This document shows, piece after piece, positions 32,585 through 44,631 of a stretch of DNA of 64,000 nt (its first letter is position 1; every line of letters starts with the position of its first letter). The position numbers and the translations under genes were made by a program. The notes under the pieces were generated by a model. The model saw only the letters and a program-made list of their open reading frames with translations, was not told where the DNA came from and searched no databases. The stretch is from Crotalaria pallida. Its lineage: Eukaryota; Streptophyta; Magnoliopsida; Fabales; Fabaceae. The stretch lies in NCBI GenBank assembly GCA_037953625.1, contig CM075649.1:73377290-73441289 (forward strand), in the 5' to 3' direction.

Positions 32585-35500
32585 TAGTGTTGCCTTAGTT
32601 CATTTTCTCCCATTCCATTTCACTTCTACACTTTCAAACACAAACACATCTCTAAGAGCTCATTAAACTCTTAGAGAAAGAAAAGAAAAGAAATAGAGAG
32701 AAAGAAAAAGAAGAGGGAGCCGTGAGGTTGGAGAGGAAGGAGGAGGAGTTCAAGACCAAACCTAGGAGTCTCTCTTGAAGATCTAAGTGTAGGAAGAGCT
32801 AGAAGACCAACCCTTTCATGGTAGGACTTGAAGATCCAAAAGAAGATTTTGTAATAGTTTAGCTTTTCTTTTTCTAGTTTATAGATCTTTCTTTTTGTTC
32901 CTTGCATGTTGATTTTTATAAGTTTAAAGATGATTCTATGTGTTACTCATCTTTGATCTTGGACTTTAAGGACTCAAATTAAATTGTAATATGTGTGACT
33001 TTATGTTTGTTGTTTCGGTTGGGATTTTCTTTGATGGATCTAATGTTTTTCTAACAAAATCTTAAAGATCTAAAGAAAAACTAAGATTTTTGAAAAACCT
33101 AAATCAAACCTCTTTGCATGTTTAATTTTCTTGCTTTAAACCGTGATCTATATGTGTTTATGTGATTATTTGTCATGGACATCCATGATCTAAGCTTGTT
33201 TATTTATAAAGTGAAAAATCTTTGACCATGCATGTTAAACCATGTTGTATGATGTGTTTTCATAAATATTTAATGAATAAAAATATGATCTAAACATAAT
33301 TTGTAAAAAAAAAAGCTTTAAGTTTCTAGTCTTGCATGTTGATTTTGTGATGATCTTAGTTGATCTAAGTGCATGCATGTAATTATCTTTGTTTGATGTG
33401 TGAAAAATGTTTAGATCTCTAGTTTGCATGTTAATTTTAAGAGAAAGATTATGTTTTCCTCTTTGTATGTGCCTCGGTTTTTAAGAAAAGAATTAAAGTA
33501 ACAAGTTTTAAATTGATTTTTGAGTATAAACATGATTTTGGTTAAGTGTTTGATCTTGTACATGTTATATTTTTATGAAGGCCAATCGGCCATGTATGAT
33601 AGAACTAGGATCCATGCTTTTTATTTTCGTGAAAAGTTTATGCATGTGTGTGTTAAGATTAGATCTAATGATTTCAAACCCATGCATGTTATTTTCAAAA
33701 GAAAAGATCATGTTTTTTTGTTTTATGTTTAATTCGGTTTTAAAGGAAATAATTAAAGGAGTAAGATTTAAAATGATTTTTTTTTTCAAGTACAAGCATG
33801 ATTTAATTAAGTGTTTGATTATGTGCATATTTTATTTTTCTTAGAGGACCATTCGGCCATGTCCAATAAATAATGAAATCCATGCTTTTTATTGTTTAAA
33901 AGTTCATGCATGTTATTTTCATGAAGTTAAAATTAAATCTTTATTTTTGGTTTGAGAAAATGATGAACTTGAGTTTATGTTTGAAAAAGGTTCTTGATGC
34001 ATGTTTATGTGAATAAAGGGTGTAGTTTGATGCTTTAAAAATGAATCTTGAAAACTCACATGATTTGATTTGATTTTGTGTTTTTGTGTGTGTTGAAAAT
34101 TGTATGAAAACTTTGCCTTTTTGCATGTTGACATTCGGCCATCCTAGATTAGGTAGGGAGCTAGGCTTGTTCCTCATATAGGTTGCATGCATGATAAGGT
34201 TAATTGACTTTAAGGCTTAAAAAGTACATGCATGAAGTAAATGAATTTAAAAGAAATATGTGTGAATCTTCGAAGTGGTTTATGGTTTAAATTATTGTGT
34301 TGATTTAAGTTAAGAAATGAAATTAAAATTGTTAATTTTCTCTTGTATGCTCACGGTTCAGCACTAAAATAAATAAAATGATTTCATGGTTTTATGTTTT
34401 TATTTGTGCATTAAATCTTTGCAAAATTGTATGTGTATAATTCGGCCAATATATGTTTAAATGGTAGGAAAATCTATTTTCATAAAATGACCTTGATGAT
34501 AGCTATATTCCTAGGTGCATAATGATATGAGAAAGTGATATGTGTTCCTTTAATATTTTTGGTCTTTAGAAAAGAAAATAAGTAAGTTGATTTAATCCTG
34601 TAAAAAGGAATTTCTTTGAAATGGTAATTTAATGATTTCAAGTTTTAAAATTGATTTGTGATTGGAAAATTATAACCATAGTGATTCGGTCTTGATAAAT
34701 TAATTAGAAGATTAAATTTAAATTATTTTCTTAATTATAATTAAATTAATTTATTAAGATTTAATTGATTGGTTTTGAATGATTGAAGTGTAGCTTGCAT
34801 TGTGTGTGGTTGTGAATGCTTTAATTGTCTTGAAACTTGTATGTGCTGTTGTTGTAACTGAATGTGTTAAATTGGAATTGTTTGGAATCTGTTTGTGAAC
34901 TTTGTTTGTGAAAAATCTATGTTTGGGTTTTAAAGGAATTGAAAATGTTTTATTTGAAAAAGAATGATTTAAAGAACTTAAAATGATTTGAAATTTTTAT
35001 TGACCAGTATTTGATGATGTTGTGAAGTTTTGAATTTCAATGAATCAATTTGATATGGTTTTAGAACTTTATTTTCTGGAATTTTGAATTTTGTCTAAAG
35101 ATTCAGGAAAATGATTTTCTTTAACCAGAATATTTCAAACTAAAAGAAATGAATTATGTTTTAATAAAGAGATTATTTTAGAAATTGTTTCAAAGTTTTA
35201 TTGAAAACCTTTTTATTTGAATTGGATATGAAATCTTTGAATATTAGCAATGTGTTTTCAAGAAAGGAATTATTTCAACAAGTTTTCGAAACGGAATTAA
35301 GAATTTATCGAAAACGTTCTAACGCACGGGGGAAAAATGTTCTAGTTCGGGTGACGGACGCGAAAGAAACGAGGCAAGGTCAGTGACTGGGAAATCTTGG
35401 AAGCTTTAGAATGTTTCGGCATCGAGGTGAGTGAGAGTGCTGTGATCCCGCAACGCGGTTGCTCGCAATCCAAATGAATGGATTGTGAAAGTACAAAGAA

Positions 35501-36217
35501 ATAGGCAATATAGATATTTGTGCTAAATGTTTAACTGTTTTGTTTACATGCTAAATGTTTATTTGTTATGCATACTCTATTCTGTTTAGAAATTGTTGAT
35601 TACGTTTGAATAGTGAAACAATAATAACGAAGTTGTGAAAGTAATAACTAAAACTGAAAAGAGAAAAGAGATGCGAATAAGAACTATGAAAACGAATGAG
35701 AAAGAGATAAATCGGGATGTGCGTGAAACTGTGAAAGAGATAATTAGTGAAAGAAAGAGAACGAAAAAGATGATGCTTAAGATGGTGACAAGAACTATTC
35801 GATAAGGCGAGCGGAAGCGTGGTGATGATAATGCTGCTGATCTTGCTGCTGAGGAACACTAAGGAGAGCGATGCTGATGGTGCTGCTAAGCAATAGCTAC
35901 GGAGAAGGATGCTGATGATGCTGCTGAGCAATGGCTGCTGAGAAAGATGCTAAGGAATGCTGATGAGCATGAGCGGAGGAGAATAATGCTGTCGAGACGC
36001 ATGAGAAAGAGATTTGAGGCGAGATGCCATTGAGATTTAGGGGGGAACGGATTGCGATTAGTGGTCGGGTTTCATTGAAGGGATGCACCAAGGATGAACC
36101 GACTAGTAGGATCAAGCCGCTAATTAAAACGTTAAAACCTTAAAAGACTTTAAAAGACATTTACAAACGCGGTGAGGCATGAGTGTCGTATCGAAGTATT
36201 GGAGAGGAAGATACTAT

Positions 36218-36563
36218 GGGTATCTGCGGATACTCAGGTGGGGATTGCATGAGGGGAGGACGATGACGGTGAAACGTCAAGAAGTCTAGAGTATATTTTC
36301 TAGGCAGAACAAACTCCACATGTGGCGTACTAACGTGGTACGGACTGGGTCCAATGCCGTGGTAAGTTCTGCACTGCAGACTAGAATTATACTGTCGCCC
36401 CCTTGAATGCAAGTCTAGAACAGTGAGAGGGACTGGAACGGGGCATTTGTGATTGCGGCTAAGAGCATGCCTGATTATATGATATGAATGAATGATATGA
36501 ATCGAATTGATTTGAGGCTGTAGTCCTCCTGGTCTGGGACCATTTGATTGTGAGACAGCTGTC
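36218..36563 (+). repeat. Micro-hairpin array in LTR B
   Basis: GGGTATC/GATACTC (loop tgcg, one G-T pair) is at 36218-36235. GACG/CGTC, the CCACATGTGG palindrome, GGAC-TGG-GTCC and TGGTC-TGG-GACCA follow in the same order as in A. GACAGCTGTC is at 36554-36563. The first stem differs from A by paired changes. Confidence 0.82.
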
Positions 36564-37105
36564 GTGCCCGCGTGGTAAAGGTCCGTTTGCTTCCGACTAG
36601 TTTGGGTGGATGATCGAGGAGATGTAGACGTGTGTGACTTCCTCAATGATGATGTTCCCCCCATCATTGAGTGAACCGGAACGATAAAAACTTAAAAGAC
36701 TATGAGGTATCAAAGAAAAATACACTGAAGATATCAAGCATCGAATAAGATTTATAAGATGAGTATATAATTAAGGATTCTTGGAACGCGCGATAAGTTT
36801 GGAAAATCATAATTGAAGAAAGAACGGAAAAGATTTGTGAGCGTGATGGATTATTTGAGGATATTGGTGTGGTAGGAATATTAGAGTATGCTTTGTTATT
36901 TGTGACTCATATGTGTTATGTGCATAATACGATGTGATTGCATGTCTATGTTATGCTATCTTATTTATATTGTTTTGTTGTATTATCTGTTTATTTTTAT
37001 ATTAAAACTACCCTGAGACCGTAAGGTCAACCCGTTAGTGTTCGGAACACTGACTCTCTCCTACCATGTTGTCGTATCGGCAATTGCTGATATTGCAACT
37101 GGTAG

Positions 37106-37275
37106 ATGGCGTAGAGTGTAGCGATCCCTTTGTACCCCGGCAAGGAGAGCAAGTACGAGGTGACTCTATGGAGGAGATCCCTGAGGCAGCAGACGAGGAT
37201 GACTCTACTTGCAATTGGAGAGCTTGGTCTGCCCGAATCCGGAGCTGGACGACAAGTATTAGGGAGGATGACTAG
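37106..37275 (+). pseudogene. LTR-encoded small protein remnant, B copy
   Basis: The ATG follows the acceptor 'caactggtag' directly. The frame reads MA-stop-SVAIPLY and reaches KYEV. It aligns with C over the first 19 codons (shared M, A, VAI and EV), with codon 3 changed from Tyr to TAG. The acidic part (DSMEEIPEAADEDD) is in another frame, so there has also been a frameshift. It is too broken to be made. Confidence 0.5.
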
Positions 37276-37637
37276 AAGCTAGGTGTTTCCCCTGCAGAAT
37301 GTATTCCATTGTAAGTTCTTAGATACCTAGCTCTATCATACTGTACCCCGGCAAAAGTTTCATTTAACATGGATGTTTTGAAAATAAGTAAACTGGGCTA
37401 TGTTTTAACTAATGTTTTGAAAACGAGTTTCAAAGTGCGGTGTCTTGTGACATCTCGGTTTGGAACTTGAAAGGTTTTACGCAATATGAGAACGTGAGTT
37501 TTAAAAGGTAACTATGTTTTGGAAACCAAATGTTCTCATCTTGTGTAACACTTGTTTTTTAAAAAAAATGGCCCTTATTTTCACTATATTTTATTTAAGT
37601 AACTAGAGTTTTCAAGTTGCCGAATCGGGGTGTTACA

Positions 37638-39086
37638 GTTGTCGTATCTGAGCAATGGTTAATCTAAGAAACCTTATGCATGGACTTACATACTCTGATG
37701 TGTGTCTCTGTGTGTGTGATAGTGTTAAGATAGCGATAGATAAGAATAGGAACACCAAAAGTACGCGAATGCTTTCTGGGAGTACGTCAGTTTTCGTCTA
37801 CAACGAAAGCAAGGGAGCAGAGATCAGTGTCGTCATGGGATGCCGACGTGCGATTCGAATTTTCTTTTGCTGAACCCATCTTTGATGTGAATCCCTTTCA
37901 TTTGTGATGACCCTTAAACTCTTGTTATGAGGTCTTATCCTTGACTAGAACCCTTCTTTTCTTGATTGAAACTTTTCTTGTATAAACCTTATGTGATGTC
38001 AAATTGCTTTGGCATGGCATTTGAAAGAACCTTTTTCTGAAAATCTTAACCCATGATTCTGATAAAGCCTTGAGTGTCGATGAACCCAAAACTTTCTCTT
38101 TTGATCTTGAACCAGACATTTAACCTTTCCTAAAATCTTGTTGAGAATTTGGGGCTCTGACACCTAGTATCGGTCAAGTAGATAGTTCTAGAATAGAGAG
38201 TTAGTTGAGAAGTGATGTTAGGCAAGTGTTGTAAAGACTAAGGAGAATGAGGATTAGTTAGTATGAAGTAAGGAAGTATGAGTCTTGGAGAAAATAGGAG
38301 TATCCTTGGAGTCTTAGATGGGTGGCGAGTTATGTAAAGTGGTTAGGACTAAGAATTTTGATGTTGGATGGTCCAAAATAATCGTTTAGAAGGTGATAAG
38401 ATGAGGAAGAAATTAAGGTGATGTTTAGGATTTAGAGTCCTAAGTGCCTTGATTTGAGTCGTAAATGGATGAATAGCGGTGAATAAGTGATGATCTGGTA
38501 GAGTCGAAGTGATAAGATGGTGGAATTTGAGGATAGAATCTTTAAGTGATTGACCCGAGGTTAGGTAAAAAGCTAGGATTTGATATGGTAATGGGTAGTA
38601 GGTCTTTGAATTGAGAAATTTTAATGGTTTAGAATATGAGGCAAATTGTGGAAAGTGTAAAAAGGATTAGAATTGTTTAAGATATATGATTGAGTGCATG
38701 AGATAGGAAGTGAGATAGTACATGTTTCTTGAGGATTAGTGGTTGTTAGAGTAAAGGGAAGATGTAATAGTGATTATAGGAGTCTGATGAGGGTCAATAT
38801 TTGGTGAGAAGTAAGGCAATAAGAGGATAGAGTGAAGTTAAGTGATGGGAAATTTTGTAAGATCGATCAAAAGGTGGTGAAGGATAGGAGTAGTTGGAGG
38901 TTAAGTCCGTGATGATGAGTGTGGTATAGAGGTATGGGTCGTTTAAGTTGGGGAGTAATTGGAGATGTGAGGTCTTTGAGAAGTAGATCGTTTAGGCTTG
39001 AACTGATGAGAAGAGTTTAACCCCGAGTGTGGTAGTGTCTTGAACCCCAAATGAACATAACCCTTTCGTCTTTCAATACTGTTTGA
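37638..39086 (+). mobile_element. Element B internal region, 5' part, non-coding
   Basis: The region starts with the decayed primer site and a 'gagcaatggttaatct' phrase. No gag or pol frame is visible. From about 38150 to 39050 the plus strand is rich in G, A and T and markedly poor in C. The internal region is interrupted by solo LTR C and resumes at 43541. Together only about 1.7 kb lies between two 6-kb LTRs, which fits a large non-autonomous derivative (LARD-like). Confidence 0.75.
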
Positions 39087-39337
39087 TGTAACACCCCGTC
39101 TGAATACCTCGTATTTGTTTTAATGATAAAAAGATTATTTTGAGAAAGTGTTTCAAAAAGAGTGTTTTAAAAGAATATTTCTTAGATTGGATTTCTTTTA
39201 TGGTTTTCAAGAAAAGGATTTTATGAGAAAACTTTATGAGTTTTGAAATGAGTTTTTGAATTGAAATATTTGAATATTTGATATTTGGTATTTTAAGGAA
39301 ATGATGATTTTGTTAGAAAAGAAATAAAAATGATTTT

Positions 39338-39390
39338 TATGTGTATGTGTGTGCATGTGTGTTCGGCCGTATGTGTATGTGTATGCATGC
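39338..39390 (+). repeat. TGTA/TGTG microsatellite in LTR C
   Basis: Alternating gtgtatgtg runs end 244 bp before the TATA box. Confidence 0.7.
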
Positions 39391-39633
39391 ATGATAGAGT
39401 TTTGACTTTCTTGCACCCTAAGGTAGTAGATTGATAGCATATAGGTTTAGTTTAGTGTAAAGCATGGTTAAGAGGTTGACCAACCAATAGAATGAGGGAT
39501 TAAGCCTAATTTTACTCCATTTGTCTCATGGCTTGGCTTGAGCCATGCAAGCTATCATAAAGCCAATTTTACCCTTTTAGCAACACTCTTGGCCGAATTA
39601 TTTCAAGGACAAAAAGGGAAATGCTTGATTGTC

Positions 39634-39640
39634 TATATAG
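39634..39640 (+). promoter_or_regulatory. TATA box of LTR C
   Basis: TATATAG in 'gtctatataggcccataa', followed by 'ccgtagttcatctcacc', a variant of the A/B phrase. Confidence 0.65.
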
Positions 39641-41943
39641 GCCCATAACCGTAGTTCATCTCACCATTTCCCAACTCATTTCCTTCACATTTCATTTCCA
39701 AACCAAAACACTTTTCTAAGAGTATCATCAAACTCTTAGAGAGAGACATAGAGAGAGAGAGAGAGAGAGAAACCGTGATCTTCAAGAAGAGGAGAAGAAG
39801 GAGATCAAACCCAAAAGCCTTAGGATTCCTTGAAGATCAAATGAAGGTGGTTGAAGATCTTCTCTTTTTCTTTGTGTATTCGAAGATCATAGAGTATTAG
39901 AAGTAGTTCTTATTTTTCTAAGTCTTGTAAAGTTCCTTTGTTGTTGCATGTTTAATTTTCTTGTAGATCTATGTTTGTAAGTACCTATTTAGCTTTGATC
40001 TTGAGTTTCAAGAGTTACATAAACTTGTAGAACCTTAAACCGTGGACTCTACCATTCGGCCATGTCTAGAAAATTAGGTTGTGATGATTTTTATTTTGTT
40101 TTGAGTTCATGCATGTTGGTTTGATGTGTGTCAAAGTTGATTTAAGTGGTTTAAATGCTTTGATTTTAACTTTGATTATTCTAAGCTTTGATCTTTGGTT
40201 TTCTTTTCAAAAAGGTTTTGATCTTTTGTTTTGATCTTGAAAAAGATTTGATTCTTGCCTTAATTTTCAATAGCTTTGATCTTGAAGTCTTGCATGTGAT
40301 TTTTGAACCCAAAAAGTCTTGTTTCTTGGTTTGCATGTCACGGTTTTGGTGAGGAAACAAAGGAAAACAACTTTTTCAAAATGGTTTTGCCTTGATCTAA
40401 GTCTATGTGTGTTTGAAAGTTAAAGATTTAAGTTTTCCTCTTGATTTTGTTAATTGATTTTCGGTCAGGCTTTGAAAATCAAAGAAATCATGATTTCTCT
40501 TCCTAAAAGATTCATGCATGTGATTCTCTTTTGTTTTAAATTATTTTAGAAGCACATGCAAAAGAAAATAAAAATGAAAATGTGTTTGAGTGACTAAGAG
40601 GTCACGGTTTTGAGAGAAAAAGGAGTGGTATTTTTCTAAAACCATGTGTTTGAAATGCATGTTTTTGCTTTGTTGATTTTAAGGTTTTTGCATGAAGAAA
40701 AAGTGCATCAAAGACTTTGTTTTTCCTATGATGATGATTCGGCCTATACTAGGTTAGATAGGCTAGATTCTTTTTGCATGTGATTGTCTCATTGAAATGA
40801 TTATGTTTTGTGACTTTGTTTTAAGAAATATTATTGTGTTGTTTTGGTTTATTCAATTCGGTTTTCATAAAAGAAAAGGCATAAATGTATTTGATTATTT
40901 TCAAAAGTATTTTCATGGTTTGATTTCTTTTGTCCTTAGCTGTCCAAGAATTTATTTCAAAGAATTTCAATTTTTAAAAGTGTATTTGAGTTATGAAAAG
41001 TGTGGATTTCAAGTGTTGTTTGATATATAAAAAGTTAGAATGAAAAATGTTGATTTTCAATGTTTTTACAACTTGAAAGGGTGGCTGGACTTTTTCAATA
41101 CAGCCACATAAACTATTTATTTATTTATTTTAATGTGAATTTTCAAATGATTTTTAAAGGATTTCAAGTATAAGAAAGGTTGAGAATTGTTTTGATAAAC
41201 CTTTATATTTTAAGAAAAGGATAAGGAAAGTAAAGGACTTGTTATTAAAGAAACCAAGTTGTGATTTTTAATTGAAATGGTTTTTAATAAAAGTGTGTTT
41301 ATTTACCTCGAGGAAATTCAATAGACGGTGGGAACAATTCTCAAAGAGAAGCTAGAGATTTCCGAGCTCAAAGTAATTCTCTTGCTGGACTAAGAGGTGA
41401 GTGAGTAAGTGAGAGTGCGGTGAGCCCGTAACGTAGTTGCCCGTGTGGTGACGGGAAAAGGTTTACGTGATCTATTATGTGTTATGTGTTTTCTGTTTTA
41501 TTAAATTGATGCATGCTTATTACTATTTTATGTTGGTTCTTTTACTATTTTATTGTGAATTGAATCTGGATGTTATTATGATCGATAATAAGAACATAAA
41601 AGAAAAAGTATAATGTAAGGACAAGCAAAAGAACGATATGTAATGTGATTCACGAAAACGTGGTGGAGCAACAATGCACTGACGAGGAGACTACACTCAT
41701 GGAGCTGAGATCGTGCTGGCGGATCCCAAGATGGAAATGATCGCTGACGAGAGCTATGTGAATTCCTACGGGAATGATGTGACGGATTGTGCCCGAGTGG
41801 CTTGAGAAAGTTAAAGAGTGTTATATGAAAGTGGGGAAAAGATGTAACCCTTAGTGGTCGGGTCTTGTCGAAGGGATACCACAAAAAGACTAACATACGC
41901 GGTGAGGTATGAGAGTGCGAAGTAGTGGAGAGGAAGATACTAT

Positions 41944-42285
41944 GGGTATCTATGGATACTCAGGTGGGGATTGCATGAGGGGAGGGCAAGGACGGTGAAC
42001 GTCAAGAAGCCTCGAGTATATTTCTAGGTGGAACGAATCCCACAAGTGGCGTACTAACGTGGTAGGGACTGGGTCCAATGCCGTGGCAAGTTCCGCATAG
42101 CTAACTAGAAATGATACTGTCATCCCCTTGATTGCAAGTCTACAACAGTGAGAGGGACTGGAACGGGGCATTGTGATTTGCCACTGCTTGTACAGTGAGC
42201 CTGATTAATGATAATTATGTGAATGATATTGATTGAGGCTGTAGTCCTCCTGGTCTGGGACCATATGTTTGTTGAGACAGCTGTC
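41944..42285 (+). repeat. Micro-hairpin array in LTR C
   Basis: GGGTATC/GATACTC with loop tatg is at 41944-41961. GAGG/CCTC and TGGTC-TGG-GACCA (42251-42263) follow, and GACAGCTGTC is at 42276-42285. The order is the same as in A and B. Confidence 0.82.
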
Positions 42286-42813
42286 GTGCCCGCGTGGTAA
42301 AGGTCCTGTATTCCTGTTGGCTTCCGACTAGGTTTGGATGGAGACCGAGGAGATGTAGACGTGTGCGTTTTTCCTCAGTGATGGTTTTCCCCCTACCTCA
42401 TTGAGTGAGTGAGTTATGATAAGACTTAATATTCAAAGAATAAAGATATAACTGAATGTTGGAAAGGACTGAGATAGTATGGAGCTGTTCAGTAATGTGA
42501 ATTATTATTTCGATGGATGAGTTACGCTTTACTTTTATGTGCCCTATGTGCCATTTATATACTTTGCATATTCTGTTTATTATGCTTGTTCATAGTATGT
42601 TACTTGCTTTGCTATCCTATTCTGTTTATTTTCTACACCCTGAATACCCTGTCTCGTTCGGTATGCTTGTCAATGGTCAATTGTCCTCTGTCATTCGTCT
42701 TTCTTTCTATCGAGCCTACCCTGAGACCTTATGGTCAACTCGGTAGTGTATGGCACACTGACTCTCTCCTACCTGTTTGTCGTATTGGCATCTGCCGGTA
42801 TTGCAACGGGTAG

Positions 42814-43155
42814 ATGGCGTATCATGTAGCAATCCACATGTGGCATCTTCAAGGAGGAGCATGGGAGGTTGTTCCTGAGGGCTGGATCTGGCGAGGCGAA
42901 ACCCGATTGGAGATCGACGATCCAAGGCACATTCTGTGAGGAACATGTTTGGGCGTTCATGTGGGACAAGTCACTCTCCGTGACTATCAAGACGGTGGAC
43001 CTAGGGAGCATCACGATTACGAAGGTGATCCCGCACCTTTGGCTGCGGTGATTCCTCAACCGATGGAGGTAGAAGATGCTAGTGGTTCTAGTCACGAAGC
43101 GGAAGCGGATTCGAGCGAAGATATGGAGACGGACGCTAGTTCAGCTGAGCAGTGA
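42814..43155 (+). pseudogene. LTR-encoded small protein, C copy (one premature stop)
   Basis: The ATG is immediately after 'gcaacgggtag'. The 113-codon frame has a single TGA at codon 42 (42937-42939); A has Ser at this position. The N-terminus starts MAYHVAIHMWHLQGGAW. Against the D protein, counting from the GxW tryptophan, an aromatic residue (+9), Gly (+11), Glu (+12) and Pro (+20) coincide without gaps, so the A/B/C and D/H proteins look homologous. The C-terminal third is strongly acidic (MEVEDASGSS ... DSSEDMETDAS), as in D and H. Function unknown. Confidence 0.65.
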
Positions 43156-43540
43156 TGTCCTGTGTTCTGTGTCTAGAGGATATAGTGTGTCTAGGATCTA
43201 AGTTCCAGTCGAGGATTGCTTTGTGAAATACCATGGATGTAATTCAACTACCTTTAATTATGGTTTGTAATCTTTTGTAATTCTGGCCTGCTTTTGGAAA
43301 ACTTTTTGGAGTGTGACTCCAGTACTTATGGCTTATGTTTAATTATAATGAAAATGATGTTTTTATATGATGATGATGTTTCGGGTACGGGAAGTTTCAA
43401 AAAGTAACACTCGATTTTCAAAAGGGTGGCGTTAATAATTCATGAACGAATAATCTAAAAAAAAATGGCCTCACTTTTGCAGTAAATTAATGATAATTCA
43501 GTTAAGGTTTTGGGAGTGAAAATCGGGCTGTTACATTTGA

Positions 43541-43812
43541 TGCCTTTGAACCCCTTAGACCTTTGTTGTCGATGAAACCATACTGTTTGTAACCCATCAT
43601 GTTTGTTGTTGAAAATACCCAAGAGGTTACTTTTGCAAGTAACCCGTCCGATTCATTTGAAAAGGTGACGAATAGATGGTACGTGTTCGAAGATGCGACG
43701 ATTGCTGCAGTTAAAAAGGGAAACAAATTTCTTCACGGAGCTACGCGTCCGCCGATCAGGAAGACTCTACACAGCATTTCTTGAGGACGAGAAATCTTCA
43801 AGTTGGGGAGAA
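43541..43812 (+). mobile_element. Element B internal region, 3' part
   Basis: No ORF of note. It ends 'gaggacgagaaatc' and 'aagttggggagaa' directly before the 3' LTR. This is a decayed version of the 'ggggacgaaattc ... gtgggggag' chromovirus 3' end, including the polypurine tract. Confidence 0.65.
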
Positions 43813-43919
43813 TGTAACACCCCGCATTTTTCCCGTACGTGCGAGAACGGATTTTGTTAAACTAAACCCTGAGGTTCTGTTTTATGAAAGATTTTTGGGA
43901 AAATGTTTTACGTGAGAAA
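43813..43919 (+). mobile_element. Element B 3' LTR, first 107 bp
   Basis: Nearly identical to 31658-31764. It is split by element D after the sequence agaaa (43915-43919), which is duplicated at 55170-55174. The LTR continues at 55175. Confidence 0.9.
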
Positions 43920-44347
43920 TGTAACACCCCTAATTTTCGTCTCCCGAATAATAGGAAATTAATAATAAAAAGTTTTATTATTAATTTATAGAAATTTTCC
44001 AAGTTTATGTTTTGTATTTAATTAGCCTTAAATATAAAAATAAGTTGAAATATTTTTATATGGCAAATAAATGCAAAATATAAGGATATTGCACTTTGGT
44101 CCCTGAATGAGGACCTAAAGGCAATAGTAAAAAGGTTCTTGGAGGGAAAGATTTAAAAATATTAATTTTTAAATTTTGAACTAATCTAACCGGTTAGTAA
44201 TGCCCTGTAACCGGTTAGACGATGAACCCAGAAACTGGGTTAGTGGAATTTGATGAGTAATCACTTGATTAATCCCGAATTCGCCACGATAACAGCTTGA
44301 ATCAAGTGGAAAACCACGCGTCAGTGTGCATGTAAACGTGATTAATC

Positions 44348-44355
44348 TATAAATA
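44348..44355 (+). promoter_or_regulatory. TATA box of D LTR
   Basis: TATAAATA in 'atctataaatagagg'. Transcription would be expected to start about 30 bp downstream, in the stretch encoding the leader. The 3' LTR copy is at 52462-52469. Confidence 0.75.
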
Positions 44356-44631
44356 GAGGAATTGATGAAGAATGGAGTTGTTGATGCTCTGATTTTGGGA
44401 GAGGCTGTGATTTAGGGTTTCAGATTCGTGGGAGCAAATTCTCTTTCGTTCTTGAGTGTTGAGAGACGAGTGATACACGAACACGATGCTTACATCCAGA
44501 GCTTCGTGTTGATACCAAATTTGTAAGACAAGAGTGTGTGTGGAAGGAGGAATCCATCTTGGAAGTTTGAGGTTGAAGCCTGAGTTCTGCATTTTCCTGA
44601 TCTGGGAGCTGAAATTCCAGCCTTGATTTTG

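Larger units (their letters stand above)
31658..37637 (+). mobile_element. Element B, 5' LTR, 5.98 kb
   Basis: It starts TGTAACACCCCGCATTTTTC and ends GGGGTGTTACA. The same start recurs at 43813, where the 3' LTR begins. The sense-strand plan matches A: the ACGATCGT module (31920-31990), a TATG microsatellite (32245-32306), a TATA box (32578), a leader, a long non-coding stretch, a GCTGCTGA-rich block (35810-35960), a hairpin array (36218-36563), and an acceptor plus ORF remnant (37106). A degenerate Met-tRNA primer site (tcgtatctgagc) follows the LTR. Confidence 0.88.
39087..43535 (+). mobile_element. Solo LTR 'C', 4.45 kb, TSD tttga
   Basis: It begins TGTAACACCCCG, ends GGGCTGTTACA, and is flanked by tttga at 39082-39086 and 43536-43540. 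It is related to A and B and has the same internal order: microsatellite (39338-39390), TATA box (39634), leader, long stretch, hairpin array (41944-42285), acceptor and ORF (42814-43155). No second LTR is present. Confidence 0.92.

Noticed and set aside
33360..34240. Frequent GCATGCATG and GATC words in LTRs A, B and C as another palindrome system
   Set aside because: They are common in AT-rich plant LTRs and I found no regular pairing or spacing comparable to CTCGAG or ACCGGT.
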